Shown here: in pieces, positions 27,281-36,080 of the stretch
How the letters are laid out: every line of letters begins with the position of its first letter
Numbering within the stretch: position 1 is the first letter of the stretch
Assembly (NCBI RefSeq): GCF_002775205.1
Contig: NC_036457.1
Location: 6,774,024 to 6,838,023 of the forward strand
From: Xiphophorus maculatus
Taxonomy: Eukaryota; Chordata; Actinopteri; Cyprinodontiformes; Poeciliidae
DNA: 64,000 bases
Direction: 5' to 3'
The notes under the pieces: generated by a model
The model's database searches: none
What the model was told of the DNA's origin: nothing
What the model saw: only the letters and a program-made list of their open reading frames with translations
Program-made: the position numbers and the translations under genes

Positions 27281-28139
27281 AAGTTCTTCAACTCCACAAT
27301 AATACACTACTTTGTATTACCGTAGTAATTAGAATCCCAAATAAAAACAAAGAGAAATGTGTTAATGTTACACCTAACCACAAAAATAATGCAGAAAACC
27401 CTTCCAAAAATGCCCAAACTTAGTTTTAAATCAGCTTGTTAGTCACACAGCAGTTGCAGACTTCGTAATGTTCAGCACATGGGGCAGCTAGACTTTTGGG
27501 CAGCAGGTTGGTTCGCAAAACTCACTGGTGTACTGTGACAGTTTTCTCTGACTTGCTTGGCATGCTAACCCGTGAGTTAGCAGTGAGTGATGGCTGAAGC
27601 AAAGCTTGAAGCCATCTGCGTTTCAGTTGTGGTACATAACATTTTGTCCTCCACACTGACTCACTTTGAATCCCTGGATAAGACAAAAAATAGCTCTGGG
27701 GAGAGTAAACCGTGCAGAGTGGAGGGATGTCTTGTGTGATTTCCAGAACAGCTGTAATTTGACTATCTGATTGTTGCTGAGTGTGAAATGTCAGACGCCC
27801 CAGATTCAGAACACCATGCCCTTTTGAGCATGTTAATATGCATGGATAGGGGAAAAAACTCTGTTTTCCAACAAACTAAACTTGAGAAAAGTAACAATAT
27901 TCACAAATACTGATGAGTAACATTCTATAAATTTGAATAAAACTCTATGAGGTACAACATTTGAAATAAATTGTATTACCTAGAAACAAGAATTTAATAA
28001 ATTTGAATCTATTTTAAACTAAATTGTTACAGTTTCACCATCTGAATGCCCTTTACTTTGAGTGATGTCTGTTGGCAAGAAATCTGTTTTATATTAAGAG
28101 TCAAACAAAGTCTTTTGGTGAAATTTGGTGAAATATATT

Positions 28140-28300
28140 ATCTGATTCATGTTGTTGTTCTTCTTCTGCTCTTCCCTCCATGGGGTTGCCAGAGCACAGC
28201 AGCCTTTCCCACTCCACAGCTGCATACACACAGACTTGGCAGATGTTTAAGGGCAGATGCCTTTCCTGACACAAACCCCTTTGATAAATCCTGGGAAGGA
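28140..28300. repeat. decayed dispersed fish repeat tail
   Basis: The stretch has GGGGTTGCCAGAGCACAGCA near 28183 and later GATGCCTTTCCTGACACAAA near 28256. This is the wording of a very common teleost interspersed repeat (GTCGCCACAGC..., GGATGCCCTTCCTGACGCAAC). I do not assign its class with certainty; it is usually found at the 3' end of non-LTR or SINE-like elements. Confidence 0.45.
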
Positions 28301-28854
28301 AAACCTTTTAATCTGGGCCCCTCTGTCCTGTATAATATCTCATTCATAATATCTAAAGATAAGTCTCTAATATTATAGTAAGTTCTATATGATCTAAAAC
28401 AGGAAAGGCTTAACCTCATTTAATGTCGATGTTTCTACATGGTATGTTGCTCTGTTGTCATAACACATCCACAGCCAAATTACACCCTTCATGGTAAATA
28501 AATGTGTCCTAACGTTTTTTTTTAATAGTTATTCATCTCTGTATAAAACCACCAATGTGGAGAGATGTTAAAAAACATTTTATCGGCAGAAATGTATTTA
28601 TTGTTTACATTATGTCACTCTTGTTTTGTTAAAATGGATATGTTATTTTACTTTCAAAGTTCATTTTTTGTTTATTTCACATTGACATGTTTAAAGCAAC
28701 ATTTGTATGTATTATTATGAGTATGTGCTACTTAAAGCACACAGCAGAGATATCATGTTTACTCTGGTATAAATCTGCTGTTATTCATTTCCACTCCTTT
28801 CTTCCAATCTGAATTATAAGAAAAAATAATAATAATAAAAAAATGGCATTCACT

Positions 28855-29240
28855 GTTGCATCATGGTGGAGTGAGCCTATTATTGACTGACTGTGCCTGT
28901 CCAACATGTGGGTGTAAAGTGTTGTCCAGAGTTGTCATTAACTTGGACAACATCCTCTCTTTTGACACGTCCATCAGAGAGTTCAGTTCCACCCCCTCAT
29001 TACTGGCCTTGCGAATCAATTTCTTCAGCCTGTCTGCGTCCACCACCCTCAGCCTTCAGCTGAGACGATGGCACATCATCGAACATCTTGAGCACTAGCT
29101 GACAGATGAAAAGGTGGCTGTCGTCTGAGTTAAGGGAACATTGGCCGGTACTTTACTACCCACTGTCAGATACTGCTCAGTCATAGAAGCACCTCAGCAA
29201 CAGATTGATTCTCTCAGTGTACGTACACAGCCTCCCAGAG
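28855..29240 (-). mobile_element. L2/Rex-like LINE ORF2 C-terminal fragment
   Basis: On the minus strand 29040-28864 translates to a block beginning RLKKLIRKASNEGVELNSL and continuing to LDNTLHPH. This is the pattern at the C-terminus of teleost L2/Rex1-type ORF2 proteins (RLxxLVRKASSVLG...LSSLLDNxSHPL). The upstream part (29060-29240) is frameshifted remnant. It is 5' truncated and inactive. Confidence 0.55.
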
Positions 29241-29871
29241 GAAACCATTAACCCCCTCCTTTGACAATTGCTGGTTTAATTAATAATGCCTGAATCAAGC
29301 AATAATGATTATAATGAAAAGAGAATGGAAAACACCATCTATTCATGCTTATCTTTTCTTTTTTATTGCAACATCAACAAAAGGAGTAGCGCTCATCACC
29401 CCCTTGTGGTATCATGAAGATGTAGCAACTCAACTTAAACAGTGTACATGTTGTGATACTGTTATGGCGGAGGGCAAAATTATAAAAACATGCCTGCTAA
29501 AAAGTACCTCCCTTACTTTTTCTTGTATATAAACCAGGTGGTTTTAGCACTGAAGCATAGCTAGCTCTCACAGGACATTAGAATTTGAAAAGTAACATTG
29601 TAAAGTTTCCATGCGTCAGTGTTTCAAACCTTGCTTTGGGGACAGCCAATAGCAAATGGATAGCTGATCCCAGGGGCAATGAAGGAAGGAAAGGCAAGTC
29701 AGAGGGGTGTGGCAGAGCAAGACCATGTATGCATTGGAAAGAAGAAGAAGGCTTGAGGTCAGAATAGGTGAGATGTGCTCCTTCCTGTGTGTTCCAGTTA
29801 CATAAAGGGCAACAGCATTTTGAACAAGTGGGAGACATGAAAATTAACCTTGAAATCTGGATCAATAATCA

Positions 29872-29876
29872 CTATC
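29872..29876. repeat. target-site duplication, left copy (CTATC)
   Basis: CTATC immediately precedes the left LTR and is repeated immediately after the right LTR at 35821-35825. A 5-bp duplication is normal for Ty3/Gypsy integrases and fixes both outer borders of the element. Confidence 0.9.
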
Positions 29877-30686
29877 TGTCATGATGGTAGTTTTTAACAA
29901 GCCCACATGCAGAACACAAGACAGGAGAGGTAGGATCAGTGTTAAATGATTTAATAATGATCACACAATTATCAGCGAGAATCAGGATGGTCTGGTCCAG
30001 GGGCAAAAACAGTGACGGCAACAATGGTTCACTACGAGGAAAGAGCAGAGTGGTGAGTTCAGGGGTCGTGGGAAGGAAGGAAATCTTTCTGGGAAAAAAC
30101 AGGCTGATCTTACTTGTTGCAGATGAACAGAGTCTTGGAGGGGAAACAAAGTATGTCCGGGGTCTCGGTTCTTGGTGGGTCCAGGAACAACGGAGGAGTG
30201 CGGCGGGCAGCGGACAGGTAGGCACGGGTGCAGCGGGGAGACGGAGGAGTGGTACGGCCGCCAGCCGTGGGGTCCAGGAGATAATTGCCAAACAACGGAG
30301 AGGTGAGTCTGGGAACTCGGGCAACCTGTGGATACTTTCCACGGCGTCACGAGGGTGGTACATAAACCAGGAATTCAACCGGGATCTCATCAAAGGATCA
30401 CCTAAAAGGCAACGGAGTAAACAAAGATAATTACTAGAATGTTCAAGACAACTAGAAATACAGAGACGGGCTCAGGGGGCTCAGAGGTACCGTGACTGGC
30501 TAACACTCAGGCGACGCTGGACTGGCGGCCAACTCCTTAAGTCTGCGCCGCTGATGAAGATGATCACGAACAGCTGCGGATAATAATGCACCGCACTCCA
30601 GCCGGAACCTGTCGCCATCTGGTGGTAAAAGGTAATAAGGGTGCACAGGAACTCCCACCATGCAGCCAGAACCCCGGAACATAACA
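29877..30686 (-). repeat. 3' LTR (810 bp)
   Basis: On the minus strand the LTR begins TGTTATGTTCCGG and ends CATGACA (TG...CA termini). It differs from the 5' LTR by an extra 9 bp near 30470-30485, where a CTCAG unit is repeated. I saw no substitutions when reading the two side by side. ATTAAA on the minus strand at 29955-29950 is a candidate polyadenylation signal. A 170-codon frame within the LTR is present in both copies but has no recognisable homology, and I treat it as chance. Confidence 0.95.
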
Positions 30687-31840
30687 GTACCCCCCCCTCA
30701 ACGGTCGCCACCTGGCGGCCTAGACGAACTGGAAGGCAACGAGGAACGATAGTCGGAGATAAGGGAAGGGTCCAGGATGGAAGAACCCCAGAGATCCAGG
30801 ATCTGTCCTCCGGACCGTAGCCCTCCCAATCGACGAGGTACTGCCAGCCGCGACCTCGCCGACGGGAGTCCACGATCCGACGGACGGTGTAAGCAGGATG
30901 ACCATCAATGTCACGGGGGGGTGGAGGGGGTTCGGCTGGAGGGCAGAGCGTGCTGGTCTGGACAGGTTTGATCTGGGACACATGGAAGGTGGGGTGGACG
31001 CGGAGGGAGGCGGGCAGACGGAGACGGACAGCAGACGGACTGATTACGGTTTCAATGGGGAAGGGACCAATGTATCGGGGAGAGAGCTTTCTGGAAATGG
31101 ATTTGAGCGGAACGTCACATGAAGAAAGCCAAACCTGTTGACCTGGGACGTATATGGGTGCTGGTCTCCTCTTCCGGTCAGCCAGGCGCTTATTTCTATC
31201 TGCAGTGTGGTTGAGGTTACGGATAACGGTGTTCCAGACTTTCCGACAACGGCGGATGTGATGACGGACTGAGGTGACTGAAATATCCTCTTCCTCTGAG
31301 GAAAGAAGAGGGGGTTGATAACCAATGGAAGCCTCGAACGGGGACATACCGGTAGCTGCCGAGATGTGGCTGTTGTGAGCGTACTCCACCCAAGGGAGGA
31401 ATTGGGACCAGTCAGAGGGGTTGGTGGAGGTGAAGCAGCGGAGGGTGGTTTCCAGGTCCTGGTTGAGCCGTTCGGTTTGACCGTTTGTCTGGGGGTGAAA
31501 GCCGGAAGAGAGTGAGACAGATGCGTTGAGAGCCGAACAGAAACTTTTCCAAACCTGAGAGACGAACTGAGGACCTCGGTCAGAGAGGATGTCCTGTGGG
31601 ATGCCATGGAGTCGGAAAACGTGTTTGATCAGAAGTTGAGCGGTTTGAAAAGCCGTGGGTAACTTACGGAGAGGAACGAAGTGGCAGGTCTTGGAGAAAC
31701 GGTCGACGATGGAGAGGACGGCGGTCATGCCCTTGGAAGGAGGTAGGCCGGTAACAAAATCTATAGATATGTGAGACCATGGCCGTTTGGGGATGGGGAG
31801 AGGTTGCAGGAGACCAGATGGAGGTTGGTGAGGTCTTATT
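30481..31840 (-). pseudogene. pol segment 3: integrase core and truncated chromodomain
   Basis: This frame encodes the catalytic core of integrase: first Asp in [11 protein letters not shown], second Asp in ILSDRGPQF, Glu in [17 protein letters not shown]-like region follows ([12 protein letters not shown], then [12 protein letters not shown]), and then the start of a chromodomain ([15 protein letters not shown]). The frame breaks twice: at its 5' side near 31825-31845, where it departs from the upstream pol frame, and within the chromodomain near 30784-30795. After the second break the expected C-terminal tail lies in another frame and the reading runs on into the LTR. The chromodomain normally steers integration through histone marks. 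Confidence 0.85.
30687..30700 (-). other. polypurine tract before the 3' LTR
   Basis: Minus-strand TGAGGGGGGGGTAC directly abuts the first base of the 3' LTR. This is the expected place and composition for the primer of plus-strand DNA synthesis. It ends TAC rather than in purines, which is tolerated in some Ty3/Gypsy elements. Confidence 0.6.
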
Positions 31841-33289
31841 TCTGGAACAGGTGGTGCAGGCTTGGACATACTCACTGACATCTTTATGGACAGAAGGCCA
31901 CCAAAACTTGCGGAGGACGAGTGCAATGGTACGGCTTATTCCGGGATGTGCAGAGAATTTTGAGGCATGGATCCAGTGGAGAAAACGGGCTCGGACAGAG
32001 ACAGGAACATAGAGCTTGTTGGGAGGACAGGTGTCGGGTGCAGGTTCTGTCAACTGAGCTTGTGTAATGATGTCTTCGATCTCCCAGGTAACGGTGGCGA
32101 CTGTACAACTGGGAGGAAGAATAGTGGCAGGGGCCTTCTCGGAATCATCAGACGAATACAGGCGGGAAAGTGCGTCAGGTTTGATGTTACGGGAACCAGG
32201 GCGATATGAGATGGAGAGATTGAATCGAGAGAAAAATAGCGACCAGCGTGACTGGCGTGGGTTGAGCCTCCGGGCAGACTGAAGGTAGGACAAGTTCTTG
32301 TGATCGGTCCAGACCAGCACCGGATGCTCCGCTCCCTCCAGCCAATGTCTCCATTCTTCCAGGGCTAATTTTACAGCTAGTAGCTCCCGATCTCCCACAT
32401 CATAGTTTCTCTCTGGAGGTGATAATCTGCGGGAAAAAAAGGCACATGGGTGAGTTTTATTGTCGCCAGGAGAGATCTGGGATAAAACCGCACCAACTCC
32501 GGTGTCCGAGGCGTCGACCTCGACAATGAACTGTCGGGACGGGTCTGGCTGAATCAGGATGGGTGCGTTGGCGAAGAGGGTCTTGAGGCGTGAGAACGCC
32601 GCTTCAGCCTCCGGAGTCCAACTAAAAGGGATCTTGGAAGAGGTTAGTGCAGTTAGTGGTAAAGCTGTCTGACTGTAGTTTCTGATAAAACGGCGGTAAA
32701 AGTTTGCAAATCCGAGGAAGCGTTGGAGCTGCTTGCGGGTTTCGGGTGTGGGCCACTGCAGTACTGCCTGGATCTTTTCCTCCGTTGGCCGTACCTGTCC
32801 GCCCCCTAACATGAAACCCAAGAAGGAAATTGACGGCTTGTGGAACTCACACTTCTCAGCTTTGACAAATAGTTTGTTCTCGAGCAGTCTTTGGAGAACC
32901 ATGCGAACGTGGCGTCTGTGTGTCTCTAGAGTCTGTGAATAAATGAGAATGTCATCCAGGTATACGAAAACAAAGATGTTCAGAAAGTCTCTTAAAACAT
33001 CGTTTACCAGGGCTTGAAAAAATGCAGGCGCATTGGATAAGCCAAAAGGCATCACGCAGTACTCAAAATGGCCAGTAGGTGTCTTAAATGCAGTCTTCCA
33101 CTCGTCACCCTTGCGTATGCGCAGAAGATGGTAAGCGTTTCTCAGGTCGAGTTTGGAAAAAACTGTAGCACCGTGCACCGGTTCGAAGGCAGATGATAAT
33201 AATGGCAGGGGATACTTATTCTTAACTGTAATATTGTTTAACCCTCTATAGTCTATGCAGGGTCTCAGGGATCCATCTTTCTTCCCCAC
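31664..33289 (-). pseudogene. pol segment 2: reverse transcriptase, RNase H and integrase zinc domain
   Basis: A long open frame opens just after a T10 homopolymer. Reverse transcriptase blocks are in order: [44 protein letters not shown], and the catalytic YLDD at about 32962-32951. RNase H follows ([37 protein letters not shown]). Then comes the integrase HHCC domain ([11 protein letters not shown] and CTTCSRNK). The frame leaves pol near 31830 and stops at 31664 without meaning beyond that point. It has no start of its own in an active element; it would be read as part of a gag-pol fusion. Confidence 0.9.
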
Positions 33290-34046
33290 AAAAAAAAAAT
33301 CCAGCTCCCAGAGGGGAAGATGAGGTGCGGATTACACCGGCTGCCAAAGACTCCTTTATATATTTGTCCATAGTGTCTCTTTCAGGTCGAGAAATATTGT
33401 ATAAGCGACTGGTGGGTAACGGAGCCCCCGGCAGGAGGTCTATGGAACAATCATATGGACGGTGAGGAGGGAGAGAAAGAGCCTTGGACTTACTGAACAC
33501 CGGAGCGAGGTCGTGGTATTCAGAGGGGATTGTGGAGAGATCGACCGGGTCCGCCTCCTGAGGCTCAGCCGGCGGAGGACCTGGGGGAACAGCTGAGCGG
33601 AGACAAGATGAGTGACAAGAAGCGGACCAGGACTCTAGGTGTTTTTCGGTCCAGTTTATTTGTGGGTTGTGAAGTTGTAACCAGTGGAAACCTAAAATTA
33701 TGGGGGAATTGGCTGATGAAAATACAAAAAATGAAATAAACTCACTGTGGTTACCAGAAATGATGAGGTGGAGTGGTTTGGTTTTATGTGTGATGTGTGG
33801 CAGCGTTTTTCCATCTAATGCTGTGACTCGCAGTGGAACAGGTAGTGGTTCGGTCTCTATTTTCATCTGTTTCACCAGGGAGTCGTCGATCAAATCTTGT
33901 TCGCAACCAGAGTCGACCAGGGCGGATAAAGAAAATGACTGGGTCTGAATCAAAATGGTTGCGGGCAACAGTAAGCGAGGAGAGTCTTTTTCGCTGGGAT
34001 GGTCCGCCAACCTCCTCGCTGCTACGGGCGGACCGGGAGGTTTAAA
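33290..34046 (-). pseudogene. pol segment 1: aspartic protease and linker to reverse transcriptase
   Basis: The pol frame downstream of the slippery site contains the retropepsin active-site block ALVDSGCEQDLID (around 33910-33880) and a later hydrophobic-Gly block, SPIILGFHWL. The linker runs up to [12 protein letters not shown], which should enter the reverse transcriptase fingers. A run of ten T residues on the minus strand (33299-33290) throws the frame off by one base, and it terminates at 33246. Slippage or a sequencing error in the homopolymer are equally possible. Confidence 0.85.
34001..34046 (-). promoter_or_regulatory. programmed -1 ribosomal frameshift signal at gag-pol junction
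   Basis: In the zinc-knuckle frame the minus strand reads codons CGT TTA AAC, giving the canonical slippery heptamer T TTA AAC at 34046-34040. After a 5-nt spacer (34039-34035) comes GGTCCGCC (34034-34027). It pairs perfectly with GGCGGACC (34008-34001) across an 18-nt loop. The pol frame is exactly -1 relative to the knuckle frame. The gag stop codon TAG falls in the loop. All three expected parts are present at standard spacing. Confidence 0.8.
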
Positions 34047-35025
34047 CGAACCGGACAGTTGGCCAGAAAATGACCCGGGGAACCACAATAAATACAAAGG
34101 CGGGCTGAAATGCGCCGCTGGCGCTCCCAGGAGTCAGGCGAGTCCGACCTAACTGCATGGGCTCGGGTTCCTGAAAGGCTCGGGGCGGAGAAACTGCCGA
34201 GGGGGAAGCGGAGCCACCGAGGTGTCTAAATGGTTGGCTCCTACGACCCCAATCTCTCCTTCGGGACCGGATTCTGTGATCCAGTCGGATGGTCTGGCTA
34301 ATTAATTCCTCTAGGGTCCTAGGTTCTTCAAAAGTAGCCAGCTCATCCTTAATGTTTTCATTTAACGCGTTATAATATGCGCTCTTAAGCGCGGCTGGGT
34401 TCCAGCCTGTCGCTGCAGCCTTGATGCGGAAATCAACGGAAAATTCCGCCACAGTTCTATTTCCTTGTTTAATATTCCACAACTCTCTGGAATTAAATGA
34501 CTGGTCAGCATCTTGACAAAACACCTGTCTTAACTCTTTTATGAATTCATCAAATGAACAGCCATAGCGTGCTGGATCTGGGAAACGAGCTTCGGCCCAT
34601 AACAAAGCTTGTCCCGACAACGAGGACAGGACGTATGCAATCTTGGAGCTGTCGTAAGGGAAGCTTCTCGGGGAGTGATTGAACATTATCGAGCATTGAA
34701 GGAGAAAACCATTACATTTTCTCCGGTCACCTGTGAATCTTTCGGGTGTAGGTGGACGGACCTCAGAAAACGTGGATTGGATCTCCGGAGCTGGGTTTGA
34801 AGCAAGAGCTGAGTCAGAAGCTGGAGCGGGATCTGGAGGAGAAGTTTGAGGGGCTGAACCTCGAAGGAAACGGGTTAATTCAGACAGTTGTTGGTTCGTT
34901 TCAGTTTGGATTCTACTTAACTCTCTTAATGCGTTTTCATGAGTTTGCAATGTAGATTGTTGTTCGGCTAAGGCTCTCCGGATTGCGTCTGCTGGGCTGA
35001 TTTGTTGGCCTGAGTGTTCTGTCAT
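34042..35025 (-). pseudogene. gag (capsid/nucleocapsid) with frame break before the zinc knuckle
   Basis: The frame starts at an ATG three codons before the matching SGQQ (35025-35023), which lies inside the 5' LTR. It encodes a Ty3/Gypsy capsid: the block PERFTGDRRKCNGFLLQC, then LSGQALLWAEARFP, and WNIKQGNRTVAEFSVDF, as in PEG10/RTL relatives. After [12 protein letters not shown] near 34130-34124 the frame changes, so the CCHC knuckle (CX2CX4HX4C at 34096-34055) is read in a different frame. The gag frame as written ends at 34042 after 327 codons. A one-base loss is the simplest explanation. Confidence 0.9.
35009..35019 (-). other. self-priming primer-binding site
   Basis: Immediately inside the 5' LTR the minus strand reads G then AACACTCAGGC (35018-35008). 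No tRNA-type site beginning TGG is present. The exact reverse complement, GCCTGAGTGTT, lies in the same strand of the LTR at 35646-35636 (and 30512-30502 in the 3' LTR). It would sit at the start of the transcript if transcription begins about 28 bases after an ACTTAAGG TATA-like motif. This is the Tf1/sushi self-priming layout. Confidence 0.7.
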
Positions 35026-35820
35026 GATGGTAGTTTTTAACAAGCCCACATGCAGAACACAAGACAGGAGAGGTAGGATCAGTGTTAAATGATTTAATAA
35101 TGATCACACAATTATCAGCGAGAATCAGGATGGTCTGGTCCAGGGGCAAAAACAGTGACGGCAACAATGGTTCACTACGAGGAAAGAGCAGAGTGGTGAG
35201 TTCAGGGGTCGTGGGAAGGAAGGAAATCTTTCTGGGAAAAAACAGGCTGATCTTACTTGTTGCAGATGAACAGAGTCTTGGAGGGGAAACAAAGTATGTC
35301 CGGGGTCTCGGTTCTTGGTGGGTCCAGGAACAACGGAGGAGTGCGGCGGGCAGCGGACAGGTAGGCACGGGTGCAGCGGGGAGACGGAGGAGTGGTACGG
35401 CCGCCAGCCGTGGGGTCCAGGAGATAATTGCCAAACAACGGAGAGGTGAGTCTGGGAACTCGGGCAACCTGTGGATACTTTCCACGGCGTCACGAGGGTG
35501 GTACATAAACCAGGAATTCAACCGGGATCTCATCAAAGGATCACCTAAAAGGCAACGGAGTAAACAAAGATAATTACTAGAATGTTCAAGACAACTAGAA
35601 ATACAGAGACGGGCTCAGAGGTACCGTGACTGGCTAACACTCAGGCGACGCTGGACTGGCGGCCAACTCCTTAAGTCTGCGCCGCTGATGAAGATGATCA
35701 CGAACAGCTGCGGATAATAATGCACCGCACTCCAGCCGGAACCTGTCGCCATCTGGTGGTAAAAGGTAATAAGGGTGCACAGGAACTCCCACCATGCAGC
35801 CAGAACCCCGGAACATAACA
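35020..35820 (-). repeat. 5' LTR (801 bp)
   Basis: Same termini as the 3' LTR and lacking its extra 9 bp. The inferred U3 is only about 174 bp (35820-35647), with a TATA-like ACTTAAGG at 35676-35669. R and U5 fill the remaining 626 bp. The gag ATG lies in the last six bases of the LTR. The R start is inferred from complementarity to the primer site, not measured. Confidence 0.95.
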
Positions 35821-35825
35821 CTATC
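35821..35825. repeat. target-site duplication, right copy (CTATC)
   Basis: Matches 29872-29876 and follows the terminal CA of the right LTR directly. Confidence 0.9.
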
Positions 35826-35939
35826 AGATGCAGTTTGATGTACAATTTATGGACACTGTATCTATTTTCAGCAAGATGTTACAAATAGAATACCTTCCAA
35901 GATGAAAAATAAGACAACATTTCCTTATTTTCTTATTAG

Positions 35940-36080
35940 TATTCAATCAAATCAATCAAATTTTATTTGTATAGCACATTTCCGCAGCAAGGCATTTCAA
36001 AGTACTTTACATCATATCAAACACAGAAACAAATTGCAACATAGAATCAACAATCAAAACACGACATTAAGTCAGGTTCC
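35940..36080. repeat. short dispersed teleost repeat (SINE-like or MITE-like)
   Basis: ATCAAATTTTATTTGTATAG at 35956, then CACATTTC and later CAAAGTACTTTACATCATAT near 35998, is the signature of a very abundant teleost interspersed repeat. Only a short piece is present, with no coding capacity. Confidence 0.5.

Larger units (their letters stand above)
29877..35820 (-). mobile_element. complete Ty3/Gypsy chromovirus-type LTR retrotransposon (sushi-like)
   Basis: A 5,944-bp element lies on the minus strand: 5' LTR 35820-35020, internal region 35019-30687, 3' LTR 30686-29877, flanked by CTATC duplications. The order of coding parts is gag, protease, reverse transcriptase, RNase H, integrase, chromodomain, with no env. 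The gag text ([12 protein letters not shown] before a CCHC knuckle), the chromodomain and the gag-pol frame overlap place it with sushi-type vertebrate chromoviruses, relatives of the ancestors of PEG10/RTL genes. The LTRs look identical except for a 9-bp indel, which suggests recent insertion. Four frame breaks besides the programmed-looking shift make this copy coding-defective as read. Integration is intergenic, about 6.8 kb upstream of the cnr1 coding exon. Confidence 0.95.

Noticed and set aside
29872..30393. Open frame of about 173 codons on the minus strand inside each LTR, extended to 199 codons across the 5' LTR junction
   Set aside because: Its sequence is low-complexity Pro/Ser/Leu-rich with no recognisable domain. 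It is kept identical only because the two LTRs are identical, and it overlaps R/U5 and the gag start. It is treated as a chance frame.
29939..31141. Several plus-strand frames over the LTR and the integrase region
   Set aside because: They are antisense to recognised retrotransposon coding sequence and high in Gly/Arg, as expected for the reverse strand of GC-rich Pro/Ser codons.
34980..35019. Conventional tRNA primer-binding site next to the 5' LTR
   Set aside because: The first bases inside the LTR read GAACACTCAGG and nothing starts with the TGG that pairs with the CCA end of a tRNA. The self-priming match explains the tract better.
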